Assembly: GCA_035557635.1 (NCBI GenBank) | Contig: DATMDR010000037.1 | Location: 1-9,443 of the forward strand | Direction of reading: 5' to 3' | From: VRUE01 sp035557635 | GTDB taxonomy: Bacteria > Actinomycetota > Thermoleophilia > Solirubrobacterales > 70-9 | DNA: 9,443 nucleotides | Part shown: positions 1 through 5,831 of the stretch, piece by piece | Position numbering within the stretch: position 1 is the stretch's first letter | Layout of the letters: each line of letters starts with the position of its first letter | Position numbers and translations under genes: made by a program | The notes under the pieces: model-generated | Databases searched by the model: none | Told to the model about the DNA's origin: nothing | Seen by the model: the letters and a program-made list of their open reading frames with translations, nothing else

Positions 1-116
1 TGTTACTCACCCGTTCGCGGCTTGGCCCCAGGGCAAGCCCTGGTTCGTCGCACCACTTGCATGTGTTAAGCACGCCGCCAGCGTTCGTCCTGAGCCAGGA
101 TCAAACTCTCCGTGAA
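1..116 (-). rRNA. rrs: 16S ribosomal RNA, 5' end (partial)
   Basis: Read on the minus strand, this contains the universal 16S 5' region: AGAGTTTGATCCTGGCTCAG at 109-90, then GACGAACGCTGGCGGCG, then TTAACACATGCAAG, and later AACGGGTGAGTAACA running to the window edge. Aligning AGAGTTTGATC to its usual position 8 puts nucleotide 1 near position 116, give or take a few bases. The rest of the gene lies to the left of the window. The first variable loop (helix 6 spur) is at 28-43 and folds as a perfect 6-bp stem capped by a CUUG tetraloop. GACGAACGCTGGCGGCGTGC is typical of Actinomycetota and some other phyla, so it supports but does not prove that placement. Confidence 0.97.
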
Positions 117-197
117 GGTACTTCTACACAGAGATTGCCATACCTGACTGGCCACCGGGTACACAAACTCGATGGCCGGCATGACGGGTAAATCAGA

Positions 198-225
198 CCG
201 CTCGGCACGCTGACGAGCCGAGCGG
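198..225 (-). other. Hairpin in rRNA leader
   Basis: CCGCTCGGC and GCCGAGCGG form a perfect 9-bp inverted repeat (198-206 with 217-225) around a 10-base loop. On the transcribed strand it is followed by TCTGATTTACC rather than a uridine run, so it does not look like a terminator. It lies between the boxA-like element and the mature 16S, so a leader-RNA structural or processing role is the most likely reading. Confidence 0.55.
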
Positions 226-276
226 ATCGGGCTCAAACACCCACGGACACGAATGCCCGCGGGGTGCACGCTGCTC

Positions 277-290
277 AGTTTTCAAAGACC
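277..290 (-). promoter_or_regulatory. boxA-like antitermination element
   Basis: The minus strand reads GGTCTTTGAAAACT. This resembles the TGYTCTTTRA boxA of bacterial rRNA leaders and the common TCTTTGAAAACTGA form found in Gram-positive rRNA operons. Its place in the leader, about 70 bases after the predicted transcription start and upstream of 16S, fits binding of NusB-S10 (NusE) for rRNA antitermination. The call rests on motif and position. No boxC was identified. Confidence 0.55.
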
Positions 291-364
291 GCTGCGCCTC
301 TGCGGCGGGACTCGCCGTCTTCGCGCACGGGACAGGGACGGGCCCAATTCCCGGAGGGACGAGG

Positions 365-392
365 AGTATAGCGCTGTGGCGCGCTTTTGCAA
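365..392 (-). promoter_or_regulatory. rRNA operon promoter (-35/-10)
   Basis: The minus strand reads TTGCAA (392-387), a 16-base spacer, then TATACT (370-365). The -10 matches TATAAT at 5 of 6 positions and the -35 matches TTGACA at 4 of 6. Transcription should start near 358. It is the best sigma70-type promoter I see in the window and lies where the rRNA promoter is expected. The -35 begins 6 bases after the tyrS stop codon, leaving almost no room for a tyrS terminator. The spacer carries the inverted repeat AGCGC-N6-GCGCT (370-385). Confidence 0.7.
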
Positions 393-398
393 GCCGGC

Positions 399-1559
399 TC
401 AGGCGGGGGCGCGCAGGCGCCGGAAGCGGCGCTTGCCAACCTGCAAGACGCGGCCATCGAGGCCGCTCAGCTCGAGGTCGAGGCTGCCTGCCCCAAGCGC
501 CTCGCCGTCCAGCTTGACGCCGCCCTGCTCGATCAGCCGCCTCGCCTCGCTGGAGCTGATCTCGAAGGCGTCGGCCATCAGCAGCGGCAGGTGGATGCTC
601 TCCGCCCCTTCGCCCAAATACGGCGCCAGCTCGACCTCCTCTACCTCATCCGGCGCCTCGTGTCGAACGAAGAGCCGGTCGAAGTGCTCCTCCGCCTCAC
701 CCGCGGCCGCCGCGTCGTGGAAGCGCTCGACGATCTGGCGCGCCAGGCGCCGCTTGGCCTCGTTGGCGGGGCCGGCCGGGACCTCCTCGCCCAGCAGGAG
801 CCGGAAGTACTCGGGCATCGCCTCGTCGGGCACCCGCATCAGGCGGCCGAACATCTCCTCCGGGACGTCGGTGACGCCGACATAGTTCCCGAGCGACTTG
901 CTCATCTTCTGGACGCCGTCGATACCGACCAAGATCGGCATCGTCAGGATCGACTGCGGTGGCTGACCGTGGGCCGTCTGGACGTCGCGGCCGAAAAGCA
1001 GATTGAACTTCTGGTCGGTCCCGCCCAGCTCCACGTCGGCCTCGACCGCGACCGAGTCGTAGCCTTGCAGCAGCGGGTAGAGCAGCTCCAGCGCGGATAT
1101 CGGGGCGCCGGCAGCCATTCGCTTCTGGAAGTCGTCGCGCTCCAGCAAGCGGGCGACGGTAGTTTGGGCCAGGAGTCCGAGCAGAGTGTCCGACTCCATC
1201 CGCAACCACTCGCTGTTGAAGCGGACCTCGGTCCGGTCTCGATCCAGCAGCTTGAAGGCCTGCGCCTGGTAGGTCTCGGCATTCGCCGCGATCTCCTCGC
1301 TCGTGGGCACCGGCCGCTGAGCCGAGCGGCCGCTGGGATCGCCGACCCGGGCGGTGAAGTCGCCGATGATGAGGACGACGGTGTGGCCGGCGTCTTGAAA
1401 TTCGCGCAGCTTCCCCAGCACGACGGTGTGCCCCAGATGGATGTCGGCCGTGGTCGGGTCTATGCCCAACTTGACCCGCAGCCGCCCGCTGGCTGCCAGC
1501 TGCTCCTCGAGCCTCCCCGCGGGCAGCACATCGACCGCATTGCGCGCCAGGTCCGTCAC
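399..1559 (-). CDS. tyrS: Tyrosyl-tRNA synthetase (TyrZ-like type)
   Basis: This 386-residue class I aminoacyl-tRNA synthetase activates tyrosine with ATP and charges tRNA-Tyr in the cytoplasm. The HIGH-type signature is HLGH at residues 41-44, within DPTTADIHLGHTVVL. The second signature is KMSKS at 218-222. The binding segment QGYDSVAVEADVELGGTDQ (165-183) and the KMSKS form, in place of the KFGKT of E. coli TyrS, place it with the TyrZ-like group of bacterial TyrRS. A C-terminal S4-like RNA-binding domain covers about 332-380 (SSSEARRLIEQGGVKLDGE). Length is normal for the group. The start is GTG at 1559; an ATG at 1569 is out of frame, and no Shine-Dalgarno is at the right distance. The gene is divergent from the PBP gene and reads in the same direction as the rRNA operon. 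No T-box leader fits in the 42-base upstream gap. Confidence 0.97.
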   Translation of the reverse strand: MTDLARNAVDVLPAGRLEEQLAASGRLRVKLGIDPTTADIHLGHTVVLGKLREFQDAGHTVVLIIGDFTARVGDPSGRSAQRPVPTSEEIAANAETYQAQAFKLLDRDRTEVRFNSEWLRMESDTLLGLLAQTTVARLLERDDFQKRMAAGAPISALELLYPLLQGYDSVAVEADVELGGTDQKFNLLFGRDVQTAHGQPPQSILTMPILVGIDGVQKMSKSLGNYVGVTDVPEEMFGRLMRVPDEAMPEYFRLLLGEEVPAGPANEAKRRLARQIVERFHDAAAAGEAEEHFDRLFVRHEAPDEVEEVELAPYLGEGAESIHLPLLMADAFEISSSEARRLIEQGGVKLDGEALGAGSLDLELSGLDGRVLQVGKRRFRRLRAPA

Positions 1560-1567
1560 CGCGGCCC

Positions 1568-1573
1568 ATGCTA
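1568..1573 (-). promoter_or_regulatory. Candidate -10 box for tyrS (leaderless)
   Basis: The minus strand reads TAGCAT (1573-1568), matching the TANNNT form of actinobacterial -10 boxes. It ends 8 bases before the GTG start of tyrS, so a start of transcription 7-8 bases downstream would produce a leaderless or nearly leaderless mRNA. That agrees with the missing ribosome binding site. I see no good -35 at 16-18 bases, so this remains a candidate. Confidence 0.35.
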
Positions 1574-1584
1574 AACCGATCCTC

Positions 1585-1590
1585 TAGACT
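1585..1590 (+). promoter_or_regulatory. Candidate -10 box for the PBP gene
   Basis: TAGACT fits TANNNT and ends 11 bases before the TTG start at 1602, which would leave a 5' leader of about 4-5 bases. No purine-rich ribosome binding site lies between it and the start codon, and no clear -35 is visible. The box is 12 bases from the opposing tyrS -10 candidate, so the two promoters would share one small region. Confidence 0.3.
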
Positions 1591-1601
1591 GCCGCCTTCT
1601 C

Positions 1602-3737
1602 TTGGCGGGCAAACGCACCAAGCCGCGCCTGAAAAAGCTGCGCGTCCTCTTCGTCTTGCTGGGCCTCGCGGTCCTGGCCGTGGTCTCGATGGTCTTCGGG
1701 ATGGTCGTCGCCGTCTCCCAGGACCTGCCGGACATCTACAACTTCGCCCGCTACAAGGCTTCGAAGAACAGCGAGGTCTTCGACGCCTCGGGGACGTCGA
1801 TCGGCACCCTGACCAGCAACCAGAACAAGATCCTGCTCGAGTCGGGCGAGATCTCGCCGAACGTCAAGAACGCGGTGGTGGCGGTCGAGGACTCGCGCTT
1901 CTACGAGCACGACGGGGTCGACTTCCAGGGGATCGGCCGGGCGCTGCTCAAAGACATCGCAAGCCGCAGCGCCGCGCAGGGTGCCTCGACGATCACCGAG
2001 CAGTTCGTCAAAGACGCCCTCGCCGCCCAGGACAGCCGCACCCTCTTCCAGAAGTTCCGCGAGGCCGTCCTCGCCTACCGCCTCGAGGGGCGCTGGAGCA
2101 AGGACAAGATCCTCACCGAGTACCTCAACACGATCTACTTCGGCGAGGGTGCCTACGGGATCGAGGCGGCGGCGCGCACCTTCTTCGGCAATGCGCACCC
2201 CGACTGCGGAACCGAAACCGAGCCGTGCGCGGCGGTGCTGGAGCCCTGGGAGGCGGCGCTGCTGGCCGGCGTGATCGCCTCCCCTTCCGCCTACGACCCC
2301 AAGTTCTTCCCCGAAAACGCGCTGGGAAGGCGCAACCTCGTGCTGGAAAGGATGTATGAGCAGGGCTACATCACGCAGGAACAGTTCGAAGACGGGACGA
2401 GACAGGCGCTGCCGGCCCCGGACGACATCGAGCCGCCCCGGCTCGATTCCGAAGCGCCCTACTTCACGTCCTGGCTGCGGCAGCAGCTGGTCGAACGCTA
2501 CGGCGCCGCCAAGACCTTCTTCGGCGGGCTGGAGATCAAGACGACGCTTGACCTGGAGCTGCAGGGCGCCGCCGAAGAAATCGTCGGCTCCTACCTGGGC
2601 GAACTCGGCCCGACCTCTGCCCTGGTCGTGATCGACAACCGCAACGCCGGCATCAAGGCGATGGTCGCGGGACCGGACTTCGAGGAAGCGCCGTTCAACC
2701 TGGCGACCCTGGGCCACCGGCAGCCGGGATCCTCGATCAAGCCGATCATCCTGGCGACGGCCCTGCAGCAGGGCATCTCACCGGAAACCGTCTACGAATC
2801 GGCGCCCCAAGTCTTCACCTTCGGCAAGAAGGACCGGGAACCGTTCGAGGTCAAGAACTACGGCGACAGCTATCTCGGCTCCGCGTCCCTGGCGACGGCC
2901 ACCACGTACTCCGACAACTCGGTCTACGCCCAGGTCGGCCTCGAAAGCATCGAAGGCGGCACGAGGGCGATCGCCCGCACCGCCCACCGCCTTGGCGTCC
3001 AAACCCACCTCTCGACCAACCCGGCGATGGTGCTCGGCGGGCTCAAGGAAGGCGTCACGCCGCTGGAGTGGACCTACGCATTCTCGACGCTCGCCAACGA
3101 CGGCGACCGCGTGAGCGGCACGCTGGCGCCGGAGCCGGGGGCCAGCCCCGTCGCCTACACCGAAGTGACCGACCACGACGGTGACCTAATCAAGGGTGGC
3201 GACAATGACTCGATCCATACTCGGGTGCTGCCGGCCGGCGTCGCCGAAGAAACGAAGTCGATCCTGCACAGTGTCGTCACCGGCGGCACCGGAGTGCGCG
3301 CGAACATCGGCGATGAAAGCCAGTGGGGCAAGACCGGCACCACCGACGAAAACGGCGATGCCTGGTACTGCGGCGCGACCGAGGAGGTGACCGCCTGCGT
3401 CTGGGTCGGCTACGCCGACACCAACACGCCGATGCTGACCGAGTTCTCCGGTAGCCCGGTTGACGGCGGAACCTTTCCCGCTCTGATTTGGGCCGGCGTG
3501 ATCTCGGCCTGGGAGGGGATCCAGGCCGAGAAGGCGGCCGAAAGCGAGAGTCGTGAGGACGACTCCGAGTCGAGCGACGGCGGGGGCTACGTCCCTCCGG
3601 AAACGGAAACGCCATCGGAATCGAGCCCCGAACCGGAAGGGCTCGAATCGGCTCCTCAGGCCGAACCTGAACCCGAAGCCGCGCCGGAAGAAGCGGCGCC
3701 GGAATCAGGCGGTGGTGGCGGGATAACGGCTGGTTGA
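1602..3737 (+). CDS. Bifunctional penicillin-binding protein 1A type
   Basis: This 711-residue class A PBP polymerises lipid II into glycan strands and cross-links them outside the membrane. A basic N-terminus (KRTKPRLKK) precedes a single membrane anchor at about 13-38. The GT51 glycosyltransferase domain has EDSRF (catalytic E96), QGASTITEQF (126-135), KFREAVLAYRLE with the second Glu E154, and KDKILTEYLNTIYFG (168-181). The transpeptidase domain has SSIK (377-380, nucleophile S377), SDN (437-439) and KTGT (577-580). A tail of about 70 residues rich in Glu, Pro, Ser and Gly ends the protein. Its only cysteines are C202, C209, C590 and C599. The start must be the TTG at 1602, because an in-frame TAA lies at 1572-1574 and no ATG or GTG comes between; the next in-frame candidates fall inside the membrane segment. 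It is ponA/mrcA-like, but the exact orthologue is not clear, so I give no symbol. Confidence 0.95.
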   Translation: MAGKRTKPRLKKLRVLFVLLGLAVLAVVSMVFGMVVAVSQDLPDIYNFARYKASKNSEVFDASGTSIGTLTSNQNKILLESGEISPNVKNAVVAVEDSRFYEHDGVDFQGIGRALLKDIASRSAAQGASTITEQFVKDALAAQDSRTLFQKFREAVLAYRLEGRWSKDKILTEYLNTIYFGEGAYGIEAAARTFFGNAHPDCGTETEPCAAVLEPWEAALLAGVIASPSAYDPKFFPENALGRRNLVLERMYEQGYITQEQFEDGTRQALPAPDDIEPPRLDSEAPYFTSWLRQQLVERYGAAKTFFGGLEIKTTLDLELQGAAEEIVGSYLGELGPTSALVVIDNRNAGIKAMVAGPDFEEAPFNLATLGHRQPGSSIKPIILATALQQGISPETVYESAPQVFTFGKKDREPFEVKNYGDSYLGSASLATATTYSDNSVYAQVGLESIEGGTRAIARTAHRLGVQTHLSTNPAMVLGGLKEGVTPLEWTYAFSTLANDGDRVSGTLAPEPGASPVAYTEVTDHDGDLIKGGDNDSIHTRVLPAGVAEETKSILHSVVTGGTGVRANIGDESQWGKTGTTDENGDAWYCGATEEVTACVWVGYADTNTPMLTEFSGSPVDGGTFPALIWAGVISAWEGIQAEKAAESESREDDSESSDGGGYVPPETETPSESSPEPEGLESAPQAEPEPEAAPEEAAPESGGGGGITAG

Positions 3738-3851
3738 GAGCCCATCCCGGTAGGGGTTCCACTTAACTTTTTCCGAAGACCGCCGTTTGCTGTCCGCAAA
3801 CCTCGCCGCGGAAAAAGTACAAGACGTTCCACCCCTACCGGGATTGGCTCT
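3737..3851. repeat. Long imperfect inverted repeat between convergent genes
   Basis: The outer arms 3737-3757 and 3831-3851 are reverse complements at 20 of 21 positions. Further inside, CTT/AAG (3762-3764 with 3821-3823), a perfect 10-bp block (3766-3775 with 3809-3818, ACTTTTTCCG/CGGAAAAAGT) and a perfect 6-bp block (3785-3790 with 3796-3801) close on a TGTCC loop. The whole would fold as one long, bulged hairpin from either strand. It begins at the last base of the PBP stop codon and ends within the mpg stop codon. It may act as a bidirectional terminator or 3' end stabiliser, or be a small non-autonomous mobile repeat of the REP or MITE kind. There is no uridine run after it on either strand, so a standard intrinsic terminator is not well supported. 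Confidence 0.8.
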
Positions 3852-4443
3852 ATGCCGGTAGGGGTCTCGGCCGTGAGACGAATGGGCTGCCCGCGAGACA
3901 GAACCGCCAGGGACGCTCGACCGCTTTCGTGATGCCGACACGGGGCCCGGCGACGATCTCCGCATCCCAGCCGTCGGGTCGCGGCAGCAGCAGGAACGGG
4001 TCCTGCGTCAGGTCGGCGCTGTTGGCGTCAAGGCCGATCCCCAGCGCCTCGGTCAGCTTGCCTGGGCCGGAGCAGAGGTCGGTGTCGGGACGCTCCCCCC
4101 TGCGCTCGTGCATCGCCTCCAGCCCCGCGGTCGGCTGCAGCGCCCTGATCAGCACGGCCGCTGCCACCCCCTCCGGCTCGGCGACGGCGTTGAGGAGGCC
4201 GTGGATGCCGTAGGAGAGGTAGACATAGGCGCGTCCGGGTGGGCCGAAGAGGACCTCGGTGCGCCTCGTTAGGCCGACGTAGGCGTGGCAGGCTGGGTCG
4301 TCGCGCTCGTAGCTCTCGGTCTCGACGATCGTGCCTCCGCAGCCATCGTGGAAGAGGCGACAGCCGACCAGCTCGCGGGCGACGACGTGGACCGAGCGCT
4401 CGAAGAAGGGGATACCGAGCCGCTCTGCGGTGGCGGCGCTCAC
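3850..4443 (-). CDS. 3-methyladenine DNA glycosylase (Mpg/AAG family)
   Basis: This 197-residue monofunctional base-excision glycosylase is of the AAG/Mpg fold; it removes alkylated purines such as 3-methyladenine, and often hypoxanthine, from DNA. The active-site strand ETESY (41-45) corresponds to human AAG residues around E125 and Y127, so E43 is the predicted catalytic acid/base and Y45 the stacking tyrosine. H53 in CHAY matches human H136. Family motifs FGPPGRAYVYLSYGIH (66-81), DLCSGPGKLTEALGI (122-136) and GPRVGITKAVERPWRF (166-181) are all intact, and length is typical. The GTG start overlaps the argH stop as GTGA, which implies translational coupling and last place in the operon. The C-terminal RPLPA and the TAG stop are encoded by repeat DNA, so the extreme tail may be recently altered. 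Its link to amino acid synthesis is positional only. Confidence 0.94.
   Translation of the reverse strand: MSAATAERLGIPFFERSVHVVARELVGCRLFHDGCGGTIVETESYERDDPACHAYVGLTRRTEVLFGPPGRAYVYLSYGIHGLLNAVAEPEGVAAAVLIRALQPTAGLEAMHERRGERPDTDLCSGPGKLTEALGIGLDANSADLTQDPFLLLPRPDGWDAEIVAGPRVGITKAVERPWRFCLAGSPFVSRPRPLPA
3855..3865 (+). repeat. Third copy of the 11-base core CCGGTAGGGGT
   Basis: CCGGTAGGGGT here is identical to 3747-3757 and is the exact reverse complement of 3831-3841. It lies inside the mpg coding region and encodes, on the minus strand, the last residues before the stop (RPLPA). With 3831-3841 it can form a perfect 11-bp hairpin around a 13-base loop that contains the mpg stop codon. This pairing would compete with the long inverted repeat. 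Confidence 0.8.
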
Positions 4444-5831
4444 GACCGCTCTTCGACGACCCTCGACTCGACCGCCGCCAGCGTCTCCCGGGCGAGGGCG
4501 ATCTGGTCGCCGAGGGCAACCGACCCGGTACCCCCCTCGATCCGCTTCGACTCGAGCCAGCTCTCGCGCCGCAGGACGTCGTAGAAGGAGCCGTCGAGGT
4601 GCTCGGATCGCCGCCCCAGCTCCGCGGGCGTCAGCTCCGATAGCGACTTGCCGCCCTCGATCGCGTCGCGGACGAGTCCGCCGACGATCCCGTGAGCATC
4701 GCGGAACGGAACCCCCTTGCCGACCAGCAGGTCGGCGATCTCGGTCGCCGCGAGCATCTCGTCCCCCGAGGCGGCCTCCAGCCGCTCGCGGTCGAAGGCG
4801 ATCCCGGCCAGCATCCCCTCGGTCGCGTCGAGGCAGAGCTCGACCGTGTCGATCGAGTCGAACAGTGGCTCCTTGTCCTCCTGCATGTCCTTGCCGTAGG
4901 TGAGCGGCAGGGCGTGCATCATCCCCAGCAGCGCCAGGTAGTTAGACGCCACCCGGGGCGCCTTCGCCCGCAGCAGCTCGGCCGAGTCGGGGTTCACCTT
5001 CTGCGGCATGATCGAAGAACCCGAGGAGAACGACTCGTCGAGCTGGCAGAAGCCGAACTCGCTGCTCGACCAGATCACGATCTCCGAGCCGAGCCGCGAG
5101 AGGTGCATCGCGCAGATGGAGGCGGCCGAGAGGTAGTCGAGGACGAAGTCGCGGTTGGAGGCGCCGTCGATCGAGTTGGTGCTGACGTAGTCGAAGCCGA
5201 GATCGTCGGCGACCTCACGGCGGTCGATCTCCCAGTTGACCCCGGCCAGAGCACCGGAGCCGAGCGGCATCACGCTGGCGCTGTCGAGCGCGAACTGGAA
5301 GCGCAGCACATCGCGGGCGAGCATCCAGAAATAGGCGAGCATGTGGTGTCCGAGGTAGACGGGCTGGGCGCGTTGCAGGTGGGTGTAGCCGGGCATCGGC
5401 CAGTCCTTGTGGCGTTCGCCGAGCTCGAGCAGGCGCTGCATCGCCGCCCGGGAGAGCTCGATCGCGCGCATCGAGTGGGCCTGCACGAGCATCGCCACGT
5501 CGGTCGCGACCTGGTCGTTGCGCGAGCGGCCGGTGTGCAGCTTGCCCGCCAGCGAGCCGATCTCCTCGCCGAGCAGGCGCTCGATCGCCATGTGGATGTC
5601 CTCGTCGGAGGCGGCGAAGGAGAAGCCGGCCTTGCCGATCCGCTCGTGGACCTCGTCCAGGCCCTTTTCGATCTGCTCGAGCTCGCCGTCGTCGAGCACC
5701 CCGATTCGACGCAGGGCCCGCGCGTGGGCCTGTGACTGGTCGATGTCGTAGGGCGCCAGCCGCTTGTCGAAATCGATCGAGCGGTTGAGGCGCCAGAAGC
5801 GCAGGTCGGGTTCTTTGCGGAAGCGGGACAT
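4440..5831 (-). CDS. argH: Argininosuccinate lyase
   Basis: This 463-residue enzyme of the fumarase/aspartase superfamily is a cytoplasmic homotetramer that splits argininosuccinate into arginine and fumarate, the last step of arginine synthesis. Motifs seen are HTGRSRNDQVATD (99-111), GYTHLQRAQPV (148-158, with the conserved T150-H151 pair) and the signature loop GSSIMPQKVNPD (271-282), which carries the catalytic serine. The C-terminal VPFRDAHGIVGGLV (374-387) is also typical. The N-terminus reads RFWRLNRSIDFDKRLAPYDI; the usual LWGGRF start is replaced. I chose the ATG at 5831, giving MSRFRKEP, because it overlaps the upstream stop as TGATG. An in-frame ATG at 5861 would add ten residues but lies well inside the preceding gene. 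No other arginine gene is in view, so argH is separated here from a classic arg cluster. Confidence 0.96.
   Translation of the reverse strand: MSRFRKEPDLRFWRLNRSIDFDKRLAPYDIDQSQAHARALRRIGVLDDGELEQIEKGLDEVHERIGKAGFSFAASDEDIHMAIERLLGEEIGSLAGKLHTGRSRNDQVATDVAMLVQAHSMRAIELSRAAMQRLLELGERHKDWPMPGYTHLQRAQPVYLGHHMLAYFWMLARDVLRFQFALDSASVMPLGSGALAGVNWEIDRREVADDLGFDYVSTNSIDGASNRDFVLDYLSAASICAMHLSRLGSEIVIWSSSEFGFCQLDESFSSGSSIMPQKVNPDSAELLRAKAPRVASNYLALLGMMHALPLTYGKDMQEDKEPLFDSIDTVELCLDATEGMLAGIAFDRERLEAASGDEMLAATEIADLLVGKGVPFRDAHGIVGGLVRDAIEGGKSLSELTPAELGRRSEHLDGSFYDVLRRESWLESKRIEGGTGSVALGDQIALARETLAAVESRVVEERS

Larger units (their letters stand above)
117..358 (-). promoter_or_regulatory. rRNA operon leader (pre-16S 5' region)
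   Basis: This stretch of about 240 bases lies between the predicted transcription start (near 358) and the mature 16S 5' end, and it has no credible coding frame. It holds a boxA-like element (277-290), a perfect 9-bp hairpin (198-206 with 217-225, 10-base loop), and a segment at 127-134 that can pair with the first bases of mature 16S (107-114). Such leaders normally carry antitermination and RNase processing signals. I see those in outline only, and no clear second promoter. Confidence 0.7.

Noticed and set aside
387..1574. Long open frame on the plus strand opposite tyrS (395 codons)
   Set aside because: It mirrors tyrS almost end to end, is rich in Arg, Gln, Leu and Asp as expected of antisense frames in GC-rich genes, and shows no family motif. 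tyrS on the other strand has all its signatures.
1584..2717. Long open frame on the minus strand opposite the PBP gene (377 codons)
   Set aside because: It covers the glycosyltransferase domain and the start of the transpeptidase domain of a clear PBP and has no family signature of its own.
3785..3801. Classical intrinsic terminator from the inner 6-bp hairpin
   Set aside because: The stem is short, and neither strand has a uridine run straight after it; the T5 and A5 tracts lie inside the outer stem.
3737..3865. Integron attC site or CRISPR repeats
   Set aside because: The inverted repeat lacks the attC end motifs and no integrase is near. Three copies of an 11-base core in mixed orientation without regular spacers are not a CRISPR array.
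4692..5735. Long open frame on the plus strand opposite argH (347 codons)
   Set aside because: Antisense shadow of a gene with complete argininosuccinate lyase motifs; composition is biased and no domain is visible.
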